Source: Ostrinia nubilalis (taxonomy: Eukaryota; Arthropoda; Insecta; Lepidoptera; Crambidae). From it: a DNA stretch of 64,000 nt. The notes under the pieces were generated by a model. That model was not told the origin of the DNA. It ran no database searches and saw only the letters and a program-made list of their open reading frames with translations. The stretch covers positions 4,593,001 to 4,657,000 of the forward strand of contig NC_087111.1 of the NCBI RefSeq assembly GCF_963855985.1, given 5' to 3'. The position numbers and the translations under genes are program-made. Positions 43,476-55,800 of the stretch are shown here, one piece after another (the stretch's first letter is position 1; each line of letters begins with the position of its first letter).

Positions 43476-45000
43476 TAGAGTGAAACAACAAAGGAGAATA
43501 AGAAATAAAACAGAGACAACTTGAATAACACATAATATTTTATGGACGGTTCCAGTCCTGTTCTTCTTCGATGTTCGATGTCAGTCTACCAAAATTCCAA
43601 CCCAATCATATTCTCTCTTGTTAAGTCATCCTATATGCAGGTGCTGGAGTACAAATGCGAATCAAATGTCGCCAAGTGGTGGACCTACTACCACCGCAAA
43701 TCAACCACAAATCACGTTGGATGTAGACAGGTATGACCTATCAGGAAGTAGGCTGAGAACTACGGTTGACAAAATAAAACGTTAAGGTCAATGGTTTACG
43801 CGAAATTGGTATTTTTATTTGACATTGTTCCAATGTAACACAGTAAAACCTGTCATAATAATACAAAAACATTATCATCAATGTCATCATCACAATAAAA
43901 ACAGTCTCATCAATGTGAGATCTTGGATGTAGGTAACATGGAAGGTGGAAGTAAAAAAGACTGCAATAAAGCTCAAAGAATTCTAAACCAAATAGTCGTA
44001 AGGCTCAAATTATTATGAATGAAGTAACGACAACACGGTATCATCTGATTCATTGACAACCAATTAGTAGATCATGGCTGGTATTGAAGTTGCATTGGTG
44101 GAAATGACAGAAGGGAATAGTGCTTTGATAGAAATTGATTATAATTAATTATATTGATGCTAGCCAAAAGTCTATCAGGGTAGAACAGACATTCAGATAA
44201 TGTGTCAATACGTTAGAAGCTTAGTATCTAACTACGATTTATAAATGTCATAAACCTAATCATAACATTCATAAAAATAACAATAGGAATCTGCAAATAA
44301 CAAGTGAACTAAAAGCTGAAAATACTACCGGAACCAAGAACTGTAGGAAGGATATAAACTTCACTTTATTTGGAGGAGTACTTCATACTATGGCCAGACG
44401 AGAAACTTTCGGTTTTGGAGCGAAACTCGTTTTCTGTTTGCCATACTATCCGTGTTAAGAACGCGGGTTTCAACCATTTTGGAGTTCAAGTTCTTTACTA
44501 TTGAGAAAACAATGTCAGTTTATTCATATTATGAGACAAGTAGGTACTAAAGGGCGGAGTTTCACTCAAGTGTCAGAATTCTGCTTGCCCAAAGGTTAAC
44601 AAAGGAAGGCCTAAAGTATACAGCCAGCATTATGTGTATGTTCTTTGGGGACATCAAAAAATGGATAATTTTTATTATGATGTTTTGTATAAAACCTTTT
44701 TGACTGACTGACTGAAAAATGACTTTCACTCTATTTCTGGGGATAATCTTTATAATTTTGAACACACTGGTTTTCGTCTTGCAAATAAATAAGCGTTCGT
44801 CCATATAAATTCGTGTATTTGCATAAACACGTTTAAAGATGCGCTTAACCTAGATGAAAAATTGAAAATCATCCATATTTGGTCAGACTGAAAGTTTTGA
44901 ATCATTAGGTAAACATAGAACATTCGTAAACACCATCTTCAATAGATCAGTCTGATGATTATCCATTCTCATCACTAAAACATTAAGTCAACCGGTACCA
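43476..45000. other. intergenic DNA, no gene seen
   Basis: ORFs are short and lack family features. No repeat was identified with confidence. Confidence 0.45.
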
Positions 45001-45006
45001 GAAACT

Positions 45007-45135
45007 CGCGTATTCACAAACGATGCTTGCTTAAGTAAAGCAGCAAATCGAACGCACAGCGTCGAATAGAGCTCTGTGATTGGTTCGTGTGTCACCCTGT
45101 GCGTCCACGCGCACTGTGAGACCTCATAATAATGT
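45007..45135. mobile_element. 140-bp MITE, GTATTCACAAAC ends (copy 3, inverted)
   Basis: CGTATTCACAAACGATGCTT, then GGTTCGTGTGTCACCCTGTG and CGCGCACTGTGAGACCTCAT. It is the reverse complement of 14417-14557, with its distal end partly lost. Confidence 0.82.
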
Positions 45136-46856
45136 GCGTTAGTCAACCGGTACTAGAGACTATAGCAATTATGTAGCCGGTGATTGAAAGTAGTGCGATG
45201 GATAAAAAACATGTTAAGACAGCAGATCGGACTAATATTTTTGTTGAAAAATAGCCTGTATTAACACGAGATAAGACTCCACTGTGTTTAGCTTTATGTG
45301 CTGTCGACGGTACTACTCTAGATAACTTTGCTTTTACACTTGATCGTTTGCTAATTACTAGTCCATTCACTGTAAACGAGTAGTAGTTAAGGCATGTTAC
45401 TAACTGTAGATTTGTTTGGGATTGTATGAGTGGACTGATCAAATACTTTTTTAAAACCGGAAGTGAAAAAAAAGTAATTACAATCATTTTAAAGTGTACT
45501 CTCTTCTCCCTTTTAACGGACTTAAAAAAAGGAGGCGTGTATATTTTTAATTCATAAACTTTTCCTGTTTGTGTTTGGTCTTACCTTTCTTAGCAAAAGA
45601 TTAGATACTTACTTGGTTTTGATAACTATGTTTTGTAAATGAATGAACCTACATAATCATCTACCAGCCCGTGATGGCAATTTTCATCATGATTGATTTT
45701 GATTGGCTTTGACTCCCCATTGTAACTATTTGATTGGTATTTACAATGTTAAATACTTGTCATAACAATAAAAAATGTCGTGAAATGTTCGTTAACGCAG
45801 ATTTTTTAAAGGTTTCAAGCGAACAATCATCTTCAACTTGTCAACTTCGCTTTACGTTTACAAGGACTTGGCTTTTAGTAGCAGCAATACTCAGGTTTTA
45901 CAGAGCTGTTAACCCAAATACACCTGTCTCCTTTCTATTTGTGGTAAATCTTTCGGTTTTGACATGCAGGTAATCTTGTAAACGGTCAAGTGTTTCCTTG
46001 AGTTTCCATATTTGATGAACGATTCATTGTTACTAACCACTCCATAGGAATATGGACTTTGAGTAGATGGAAATAAGAATATTAAAGCTGATGTTCGTAA
46101 GCAGAATGTAGTTTTATGAAAAAGTCGTTTCGCTCTCCGAATTACCTATAACAATGACACTATTGTAAAAGAAAATATCCATTTCAGAACTCCTTGGAGT
46201 AATGATCATGGACTTTCAAAGTATCATGAAGACAATACCAGTTGTAGAAATTTGACTGATGAATAAGAAGCACCAAGCTACAATACAATAGGTAATCCAT
46301 ATGAGCAAGACTCATTAGGAACCGATGATCAGAAATAACACAAGAAGTCGGTTAAAAAAGTTAGTAAAAGTGAAAAGGTCTTGACTGTTACTCATCACTT
46401 TTTTTTTTTGGGATGGACTGTCTACTTATCACTTAACATAATTTGTCATGAGTGAGATGACATCTTACAAATCTGTAGAATTGTCATAAACTGATGCATA
46501 CAAATCATGCATGTGAAATAAAGAACCATATTAGAAAGCTCCTAAAAGGTTTACGGATTGAACAAAAGACTGACCAAAACAATAGTAAAAAAAATAGTCT
46601 AATAAAAACATACCAAGAGAATTGAGAACCTCCTTTTGTTGAAGTCGGTTAAAAAGTAAAGTGGTGTAATGAGACGAAACAAGTTCGAAAGATAAAAGAT
46701 TTCGTGACAAGATTTGTGCCCAAGTGAGCGTTATATTTACAACGCTTTGATAACCATGGTGATGATGTGATGAGTCTGTAAACACTATCAGTTCCAAACT
46801 TTGATTATGAGCTATTTAAATCAATTTTGAAATAATGTGTATTTCATTACGAACAC
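45136..46856. other. intergenic DNA with AACCGACTT-type repeat pieces
   Basis: ACGGACTTAAAAAAAGGAGG at about 45519, GAAGTCGGTTAAAAAAG at about 46345 and GAGAACCTCCTTTTGTTGAA at about 46625 relate to 62509-62640. They are pieces of one dispersed family. No genes seen. Confidence 0.45.
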
Positions 46857-46993
46857 TATACTGCCGTGCTAGCGATATTAGCAGTAACTCCAGTTTTTTG
46901 GCAAAACTATAATGAGCTCTATTTCAGATAAGCTGACAGGAGTTTTTTTAACAGCATTGGAGTTTCTGCTGATATCGCTAGCATGGCAGTATA
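46857..46993. mobile_element. 137-bp mariner-type MITE
   Basis: TATACTGCCGTGCTAGCGAT on the left and ATCGCTAGCATGGCAGTATA on the right form arms of about 38 bp with few mismatches. TA bounds each end, consistent with Tc1/mariner target choice. Confidence 0.82.
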
Positions 46994-47964
46994 CTATAAC
47001 TCGATGGGTGCCTGGAATAAAGCCGCAATAGCCATAGCAGCAGTTTTCCGATTAAGTGATTTTAGTAAACTGCGGGTCCCTATCAGCGTTGCCAGTTTTT
47101 TTTTTCGCCAAGTCGGGACTTTGGTACTTTTTGAGTGAAAATAGCGGGATTCTTCCGTCAGAAGCGGGACATAGTAAAAAAACGTATAATAATCAAAGGT
47201 TTTCAAATATTTATCTTTTTATTTGACTTAAAATTACGTTTACGTGACAATAGATAGCAAAAGTAGCTATAGAAAATGTATTTTAACAATAAAAATAATA
47301 TTTTAAATCAGATTTAGTACGTACGCCACGTACGGTCGAGTTCTCTCCGAAAAGCGGGACCGATCCTGTCCCGCGCGGGACATTTAAATTTGATTTAAAA
47401 ATCGGGACGTCCCGCCAAAATCGGGACGTCTGGCAACGCTGGTCCCTATACACCTTTTGAATTTTTTTCAGTATTTTATCTTTGAAACTGCCTGATTTAC
47501 CAAAAGCACTATGGATATTGAATCGTTATTCCCATTCATCATTTAAAATTTGTTGACCGGAATAATCGTGCCATATACAATATTAAAACTTTTATTTAAA
47601 TCTTCTACAAGCAAACGGCTATTACTGTATCCTTCACATCAGCGCCCGAGGCTGCAATACACTATTGCTGTTTGATTAATTGCACACTTTTTACCGGAAT
47701 AAAACCACAATGGACTCTTACGGAACCGACTTTCAATCTATGAAGCGGCAATATGTATTTCTACCTTTTTAAAAGTATATTCTAAGCACTATAACCTTAT
47801 GCACATTAAATGTTACTCCAGAAAAAATAACGCATCGTTTGATATACAAACCGTTTTGATACGCCTCGTAGTTTAGAATTATTCAAAATTGACACTAAAT
47901 CTCTTCTCCTGTAAAATTGTGTTTTGTCGATTGTGGCTTTATTCCCGGCACCCATCGAACTATA
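46994..47964. mobile_element. TIR element, CTCGATGGGTGCC ends, hosting a hAT MITE
   Basis: CTATAACTCGATGGGTGCCT at the left and GGCACCCATCGAACTATA at the right are inverted. Pairing extends to TGGAATAAAGCCGCAAT against ATTGTGGCTTTATTCC. The hAT MITE 47084-47441 lies inside. No transposase ORF. Confidence 0.82.
47084..47441. mobile_element. hAT-type MITE with 8-bp target duplication (copy 2)
   Basis: The ends CAGCGTTGCCAG and CTGGCAACGCTG are perfect 12-bp inverted repeats, flanked by the same 8 bases GTCCCTAT at 47076-47083 and 47442-47449. Inverted copy of 16041-16468. Confidence 0.95.
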
Positions 47965-47965
47965 C

Positions 47966-48702
47966 TCGCAATTAAAACTGTACACTAGAATTAGTGTACA
48001 ATTTCATTACGGGTAATAGTAAAGTTTTTGTAATAATTATGAGACTAGAAATTCGTGTAAAATTTAATTACGAGTTATTAGTATTAATATTGGCTTATTA
48101 GTTTTCAATAATGTAGAGACATGCAGTCGCCAGTACAATTTGTTGTAAATTACACCTATTTTAGCTTCTAAAGATGCCACAGTATCACAGTCTTCAGCTT
48201 GATATAATATTGACGTACGTTCACTATTGCCTTTTCTTTTCTTCTTTCATAAAGAACATACTCGTTGCTCTTGACAGTATGGAAATCTATCATGTTTTTC
48301 TATTATAATCATCTTCAACTCAATACGAGTATCAACGTTTACGACTTAATGGCTTCTGTTTTCCACAAAAGTGGTTGGACCTGACGAATAGCTTTTAAAA
48401 AACCTTTGAAAGTCCATGTTAACCATAAGCACATAGAAAACTGGAAACTGTTCGAGTAGTGCTAATTGATTTATACCACAGTTTTGTTCTTTTTCCCTCG
48501 TACCTAAATAGACAGTATTTGTACTTTCATTTCTATTAACTTTTACTTTCTTTTAAAGAAATACTCTTGCAAAAGATTCAGCTTCCATTTTTATTTTTTA
48601 CGAATTATCTGTTTGTGCTAACTTATGCTTGTCATTATAGTTCGCCAATTGAATTTAATGATGTATAATATCAGGTTTACGATGAAATCTATATCTATAC
48701 TA
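47966..48702. other. AT-rich intergenic DNA
   Basis: A short palindrome, TGTACACTAGAATTAGTGTA, is near 47980-48000. Nothing else is supported. Confidence 0.45.
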
Positions 48703-48934
48703 TCTATACTAATATTATAAATGCGAAAGTAACTATATCTGTCTGTCTGTCTTGCGTTCACGCCTAAACCTCTGAACAGATTTTGATGAAATTTTTCATA
48801 GAGATAGTTTGAGTCCCGGGAAAGGACATAGGATAGTTTTTTATCCCGGTTTTTGAAACAGGGACGCACGCGATAAAGTTTTTCTATGGCAGACAAAATT
48901 CCACGCAGGCGAAGCCGCTGGCGGAAAGCTAGTA
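48703..48934 (-). mobile_element. diverged copy of the 4575 element
   Basis: Minus-strand copy of the 229-bp unit: ATATTATAAATGCGAAAGTA, a CTGT run, GAGTCCCGGGAAAGGAC and TTTATCCCGGTTTTTGAAAC, ending GCGGAAAGCTAGTA. Confidence 0.85.
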
Positions 48935-49300
48935 TAAAATAAATCTTAATCCTACATTCCTTTTAACTTTATTGTTAATCATAAAAAGATGAAAAAGACA
49001 GGTTAGCAAAAGAAACGATATCTCCATACGATCGAACGGTGAAAGTGGTCAAGGAAAATAAAAGTGTAGCGCATGGAAAAAAACCGACTGACCTGTGATA
49101 ATAGAAAAGTCACATTACATCAGATACTTTGTATGCATTTCAATTGCTATTGACAGAGGGTATACTGTATTTAAACTAAAAGATGGCCAGTTAATGCGAG
49201 AAGAAATAAAAGAAACACAATCTTCAGGCAAAAATAAAGAAGAAATAAAAACTATCTTATATTCTACACTGTGAAATTCAATAATGAATTGAGTATATCT

Positions 49301-49933
49301 GTTACGGCTAAAGATAGGTGTGAACATAAACTTAGGATTAGCCGGCTAAACTTAAGTTTATCTTCGGCGAGGTGTTAATGTTAGTTTCTTCTATCTTTAG
49401 CCGGCTAAACTTAAGTGTAACCGCAGGACCTTGGCTAAAAATGTAGAAGGAAATGGAAAAGGAAACAATATAATAATGTTTACTATTTTGACACGAAACC
49501 TTCATTAAAAAATAATCACTTCCATTACACATACTTTTATGTACCTATGTAGGTATTCAAAATTACAATTATTACAATAACAAAATATTAATTAGGTACT
49601 CAAAACAATATCTACCTAATCATTACAATAAAGTAGTAAGGAACCATTTGGTCTTTACAGAATCTTCTGTAGGTAGGTATTTAAAATTACAAAATAAAAC
49701 TGCGCGCGCGTTGTCTCCCCCCGCCCGCCCCCTCAAGCCCTCCGCCGGCCTGAAGCGCCCATCGAATACATTTTTAGCCATTTCGTTTTGGCTAATGTGC
49801 ACATTAGCCGGCTAAAGATGGAATATCACGACGCAAACTAACATGTTATCGAACTTTAGCTGCTTCTCGGAGATAAACTTAAGTTTAGCCGGCTAATCTT
49901 AAGTTTATGTTCACAACTATCTTTAGCCGTAAC
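49301..49933. mobile_element. 633-bp TIR element, GTTACGGCTAAAG ends
   Basis: GTTACGGCTAAAGATAG at 49301 and CTATCTTTAGCCGTAAC ending at 49933 are perfect inverted ends with ATATCT on both flanks. Subterminal ATTAGCCGGCTAAACTTAAG and CTTAAGTTTAGCCGGCTAAT extend the inverted repeat. The interior has a C-rich block near 49705-49760. No transposase. Confidence 0.88.
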
Positions 49934-49939
49934 ATATCT

Positions 49940-50955
49940 ATAAACAAAACAAAAAAGTAAAAAGTTTTTGAAACTTTGAAATTATAGCTGATAGATAAGC
50001 CAAAACGCTGTTGGTAGTAACATTTTGACGACAAAAATTATTGTGTGTTAATTTAAGGAACTGTTTATGACTAGCCTTCGATAGAATATTGTATTTCTTT
50101 GCTATTTTATGGAAAGTACTATAATCGTAAAAGTAACGATAATTTCTTCAACCGGAAACTGATTTTAAAATACTTATGTAGGAAGTGCACTATGATAATT
50201 ATGTTGTACAATTCTACAATATAACATTAATGTAGGAACATGCAATAACAAAGTTAAAAGCATTGATTTTTTTCAACTTATTATTGAAATAAATTGTTGT
50301 TGTAGAAAAATTTTCGTGACCACAGCTCATTTGTACAAAACATAATTATTTCCTATTATTTTCAATGAATTCACGCGATCACAAAAAATAGAATTAGTTG
50401 GTTTATAAAATAATTCCTTTTTAAATTCTTACCTTTGATACCTTTTGTGAATGTATAACACCAACACAACAATGAATGACACTTATGATGAAATATTTTT
50501 TCATAATAATCAATCCATTAGTTTTGGAGCCTAATGCAAACAAATTATCAAATATTTCTTCTTTATAATAGCAATGTAGTTTATCACTCGACATTGGCAG
50601 AAATAACATCCAAGAGAAGTTTGGTTGCTTAACAAAAAAAGAAAAAATAATTACATCGCAGTATTTTTCAGAGAAACGAAATGCTATATCAACATAAATA
50701 CCTACTTTGGGTCAAGGAAAAGGGTCTCACTCACATGACAGAAGAAAGTATAAGAATCTCAATAATTTACTTGAAGTGGGACACATAATTTAAGATGCAA
50801 GCCAATATGGCCTCGGAGATGAAAAAAACCAAAACTTGGAACCGGATGGCGTCACATTACTTTCTCCGTTTCAACTTTACGAGCTGATGAGGTATTGACA
50901 TCGTTCCAAGGTTATTTGGAAATGAGAAAACTATTATCATCCACATTACGATATC
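49940..50955. other. AT-rich intergenic DNA
   Basis: No gene or clear repeat recognised. Confidence 0.5.
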
Positions 50956-50960
50956 CTTAA

Positions 50961-51101
50961 GCCGGGTCTCCAGTGCGTGTTTTGCTCCCTACACAATTAA
51001 CATAAACAAGTCAACAATCAACATGTTTCTAGGCAGTTTTGTTGAATGTTGATATGTTTTGTTGATTGTGTAGCACAAAACATGCGCTGGAGACCCGGAT
51101 T
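50961..51101. mobile_element. 140-bp MITE, CCGGGTCTCCAG ends, TTAA flanks
   Basis: GCCGGGTCTCCAGTGCGTGT pairs with ATGCGCTGGAGACCCGGAT. TTAA lies directly at the left (50957-50960) and just beyond the right end, suggesting a piggyBac-type MITE. Confidence 0.8.
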
Positions 51102-51653
51102 TAAATGCGTGGATCGGACAACAACGCCAGTTGTGGGTTTGAAACTTACTAGAGCCATATGCCAGTGCCATATGAATGAACACGAACATACACAAATACA
51201 GAGTCATAATAGTGTGATACAAGCATTCGATTTTATACCAAAAGTTATGAAAGTTTGTAGTATACCTATTAAGTGCTATAGTATTTTTAAGTCTTATCGC
51301 CAAAGCGTACAAAATCCTCTTACTTTACGAGTAGAGCTATGCAACTAACACATTAGGTTGTTAAGACTTTACCCAAGGTAATAAGTATTATAAACTATTC
51401 TCAAAAGTGATCTACATTACTATCTCAACAGCATTAACAATCAATGAATAAAAGAAACCACCACAAGATGCCGTGATACAGATCCTACGTATATCCCACA
51501 AGTAGTTCTGAATGTGCAAATTGACTTTCACTACAGAAACAGCATTCCAACGGCTGTTTACACCTGCCACGCTTTTGTCAATGACTAATAAACTCTTTCA
51601 CGTGATATTAAAGGTTATTGATAGTAAGAGTCTCAAGTAAGTATGTAACTCTA

Positions 51654-51773
51654 AGGCTGAGTTGCACCATCTTACTTTAAATTTAATAAACGTCAAAAAT
51701 CAGTCAAACTCCATTCATAAAGCACCGGTTATTGTTATTGTTATGGTTAGAATAAGGTGGTGCAACTCAGCCT
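51654..51773. mobile_element. 120-bp MITE, AGGCTGAGTTGCACCA ends
   Basis: AGGCTGAGTTGCACCATCTT and AAGGTGGTGCAACTCAGCCT are inverted ends. The interior includes CGTCAAAAATCAGTCAAACT and CACCGGTTATTG. A one-ended relative lies at 60118-60225 in reverse orientation. Confidence 0.88.
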
Positions 51774-51774
51774 A

Positions 51775-52505
51775 TAAGAGGTTATCATGTCTTATATCAT
51801 GGGAATGCAATAGCAAAAATCTCTTTCGAAGGGTTAAAGTTTAACTATAGTTAAGTCAATGTGAATAAAAAAAGATGGTGTTTTTTTTCAGTTTATCGAA
51901 GCAACTAAACTTCACAAAGTTTATTAAAGCATAAGAAAGAGGAAACTTTATTTTTTACAGAGTTTCCTTTTACTGCAAGGAACAGAAAAATAGTATAACA
52001 AACTCGAAAATATTTAAAACGACAGGTATTTAAGGAATTACTAAAACCTAGGACAGTATTTGGACTCTGTTAATCTGTGTGAGGTAAGTGAAATTGTATG
52101 TGAATTTTGATATACATATTTTAAACCAAGATTTTAAGTTACCATACTAATTAGAAAGTGCGTCAGAGATTAATAAATATTTAATGAAAGAAAGAAACCT
52201 TAACTCTATACAGCTAAGACCTAACTTATAGATAGAGCCAAAGGGAATGGTGTCGACGAAGAAAACAAGGCTCAATAATTAGCAACAATATATTATGCTA
52301 CTTATTTCAAAGAAATCAAAGTCTTAAAGATAGTTGACTGTTAAAATCAATCATAATCATAACTCACAGTCACAAGATTCTTACAATAATCTCTCTCATA
52401 ATGGCGTGAGATTGAAATCACAACGTCATTAGCGTTAACGATGTTCAACTCGTAATTAATAAATAACAACATTGTGCTGACCGCCATTAGATTCAGTATT
52501 CGTTC
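51775..52505. other. AT-rich intergenic DNA
   Basis: No supported gene. Confidence 0.45.
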
Positions 52506-52740
52506 GTTCATTCGATTCAGACAAATGACGTCCACTACTGGACAAAGCCCTCCCCCAAGGCTTTCCATAATGATTGGTCATGCGCCTCCCGCATCCAGGA
52601 TCTTTCCGCGACCTTCACCAGGTCATTGGTCCACCTAGTGGGAGGTCTGTCCATGCTACGTCTTCCAGGCGGTGGTTGCCAATCGAGAACTTTTCTGCTC
52701 CAACGGCCATCGTCAACAAGATGAACATAAGAGTACGTCT
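52506..52740 (-). pseudogene. RTE LINE 3' coding fragment, (GAAC)-tail subfamily
   Basis: The minus strand reads DGRWSRKVLDWQPPPGRRS, then DRPPTRWTNDLVKVAERSWM and SLWKALGEGFVQ before an early stop. The tail at left is GTTCGTTCATTCG. This is one of the longest coding remnants of this LINE in the window. Confidence 0.85.
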
Positions 52741-52934
52741 TTGACATATCTACAGTGATCATAACATTCTGTTCTGTGTCGGAGTGAGTTAAACATTTTT
52801 GTTGTAATTCTTCTTCTTCTTTACCTTTTCCTATTTCATTTGGGGTCGGTTCTCCTCGATCTAAAGCGTTTAGACAGTCTGTCTTGGTTTGTCTGGTCGT
52901 TGTATACAAGTAGGGCGAATTTAAGAGTCATGTG

Positions 52935-53065
52935 GTCATCATCATCATCATTTCAGCCACAGGACGTCCACAGCTGATCTTAGGCCTCCCTAAAAATTTC
53001 CACAATCGCCCGGTTGGTAGAAGCCCGCATCCAGCGCCTTCCTGCTACCTTTATGTGGTCACATG
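52935..53065 (-). mobile_element. RTE LINE 3' fragment
   Basis: (ATC)n, then CAGCCACAGGACGTCCACAG and CGGTTGGTAGAAGCCCGCAT, then CCTTCCTGCTACCTTTATG. Truncated at about 53060. Confidence 0.8.
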
Positions 53066-53144
53066 CTTTCTTTCAAGCATCGATTCCTAATTCAATATTC
53101 GACAGCAATCCTATTAATCCGTTATCACATGATTTGTAAACTAC

Positions 53145-53215
53145 AGGACTATTCCCACTTCTCGTTCCCACCGCTGCAACTCCTGTGTAGCCAGGATCTA
53201 CAGCTTGACCATGAT
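53145..53215 (-). mobile_element. repeat fragment shared with 10618-10735
   Basis: Reverse copy: ACTATTCCCACTTCTCGTTC, CACCGCTGCAACTCCTGTGT and AGCCAGGATCTACAGCTTG. Confidence 0.65.
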
Positions 53216-54308
53216 TTGTAAACTGATAGATCGTACGTGATTGTACGAGTCTCATAATATTGCCTATCTTATTAGATACGAGACCGTAATACAGCGCACG
53301 CGCCGCGCTCGAAAGCGGAACGGATCCCGCGACCATCTGTCGCTGGTATTTGAGTGGACTAGGCTGCGAAAAATGTCTCTGACGCTAAATGTAGTGTATG
53401 CAGTGACCCTAGATAGAGTGACAGTCGCTACATATTCAATTCGGCCTGATCGTCACTTACTATCAGGTGAGAGCATCCTCGTTGTGGATAAAAAAAAATT
53501 CGCTAATGCTTTACGGAGCAAATGAGTTATGTTAAAGAGAAGCGATTTTGGAATTAAAACTGCCTCGAATTTCACGTTGTCGAAGGGTATAGTCTAAGGG
53601 TGTAGAGTTGTAGTCTGTTTTAACAAAATATTTGAATTTGAATTTGAAGGGGCACGGCTAGAAGATGAAAGAAATTACCGATGGATAATAGAGAAGAAAG
53701 ATAACCCACACCGACTCAATTAATGTCGAATATAATTCGTTTTCGGGGAAGACTAATTACGATACGTTTGAAAATTTCAGAAAATGTTGGAGTTTGAAGT
53801 TTCATGGTTGTTACTGAATAGACACCGCACATTCGGGAAACTACAGTACTTATTATTATTCTGTGACACTACTAAGAAGCGCCAAAAAACACGATCTTTT
53901 ACTTCCAGCCACTGAGAAGGCCTTTTTAAAAACAATGCCTCTGATGTCATTAACTTCTCCATTGATTGAAGAAATTAAATAATTAAATGTTTGATCACAT
54001 AAGTTACAGTAAACTAATTATAGCAACATAATGACATTTATGTCATAGTAATATGACTTAATAACATGTAATAATTTGACATTTTAAGTTCAAAGTTAAT
54101 TACATTTTACATCAGATCATTATGCTGTCATCATCACACTAAAATTACAAGCACTTTTTATGTTACTTTCTTCAGCTCTTTTGGGTTCCATTTGCTTTAA
54201 AATGAAGTTTACTTCTGGACAAAGGATTTCCAATCTACTTCTGAATTCTTCTGAATCAACCTCTATAGACTATAATTTGACGTACCTATTTGAGTTGGTA
54301 TTTTACAC

Positions 54309-54445
54309 AACTTTTGCACCGTCTGTCTGCCAAAGCCACGATGACAGAAACTTCATGTTTGGCCATGGTTCTTAGCTATGTTGGGAGCATGCGCTGACAA
54401 ACTTTCAGCCTTTATAAAATAACGTAGGTCTGGCGTTCACTAGTT
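54309..54445. mobile_element. half copy of the 60467 foldback element
   Basis: GCCAAAGCCACGATGACAGA, TTGGGAGCATGCGCTGACAA, ACTTTCAGCC and CGTAGGTCTGGCGTTCAC correspond to the right arm of 60467-60786. The left arm is absent. Confidence 0.8.
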
Positions 54446-54785
54446 CTTAATCTAAAGTCCTAGTGAGATAGATCTTTGACATAATTTCGTATAATGACAG
54501 TCTTCCATATAATAAAATTTGTATAATAAACGTCACTTTGGATACCCAGTGAGCATTGAAAACACTTAATAACTCTAAATAAAATGTGTATAGTAGTGAC
54601 TAAGCAAACCCGCTCAATTGACATAGTAAGATGCATAAGTGTGTCTGTTGGTCATACGCGTACCAGTCGCCGAGTTAATTTGTACAAGATGATGTGGGAA
54701 AGTTTTACTTTGGATGAGGCAATAGTTTTCTCCAATATACGAAAAATACAAAGTGACATTTTTATAAGACAAAATTATAGAAATT

Positions 54786-54960
54786 ACTAGCTTCACCCGC
54801 GTGAATTCGGGTCTGTCTAAAAAAAACACCCTTTCAAAAACGAGATGAAAGCGTTTCTATATTTTTTTCTGGGTCTCAAACTGTCTTTATACCAAATTCC
54901 ATCTAAATTCATCCTCAGAAATTTTCACAATACATACATAATATAAATAGGTATTAGTAG
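54786..54960 (+). mobile_element. Helitron-like fragment
   Basis: ACTAGCTTCACCCGCGTGAA, then GGGTCTCAAACTGTC and ATACCAAATTCCATC, relate it loosely to the 4575 unit. Confidence 0.5.
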
Positions 54961-55544
54961 GAAGTTGGATTGTAAATGATATTATAGAGGTTTGGACATA
55001 TCCGCATTACAGCGGAAATACAATGAAAATAAAATTTACAATTTGTAGCATAGTTAAAATGTGCATAATAAACACATTTTATCATTTCCGATAAGTTGTA
55101 AAAATGATTTAGATACTTATTAAAATGGTTAACAAACCGTAACTAAAGAATACCTAAACGTTTTCATTATTGCTAAATCGATTAATATAATAAAGTATTC
55201 AATTTAAAACCGGAATACGAATTGAATTTTTAATTATTATTGTTTAGAGCTAATTATCTTTAAAGACTTCATCATGAATTGTTTTATTATACGAGTATTG
55301 TTCTTTACGACAATTTTATTCCTTATTATTTCAACACTTGCATTTTATTATGAAAGTACTGTACGTTTTAATGACCGATGCATTAACATTTGTAAGGAAT
55401 GCGCCGACACAAACAAATAGTAATATTTGTTATCAAGTTCATTCGAAACTGAAACTGCCAATTAAAATAAATATACACACACTTTCCCTAATAAAGTACT
55501 TATGCAAATTATTCTGGGCAAATCAAAACTTATAATTCACACTT

Positions 55545-55800
55545 TAAATGGATTAGCAAGCTGAAGTCGCAATGGGCTAAGGCAGAACTGACGGCCGATG
55601 GGGCAGCAAGGTTCTGGAGTGGAGGCCACTTATCGGAAAGCGCAGCATAGGACGTCCACCCACAAGATGGATCGACGATCTCGTAAAGGTAGCAGAAAGG
55701 TGCTGGATGCATGCCGCTACCAATCGGTCATATGGAAATCATCGGGGGAGGCCTATGTTCAGCAGTGGACGTCTTAAATGGCTGAAATTATGATGAAGAA
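55545..55800 (+). pseudogene. RTE LINE 3' coding fragment
   Basis: ATTAGCAAGCTGAAGTCGCA, GGCCGATGGGGCAGCAAGG and CCACCCACAAGATGGATCGA, then GGCCTATGTTCAGCAGTGG. Frameshifted versions of the GRWG, GRPPTRWIDD and AYVQQWT stretches of the RTE C-terminus are visible. Confidence 0.85.
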
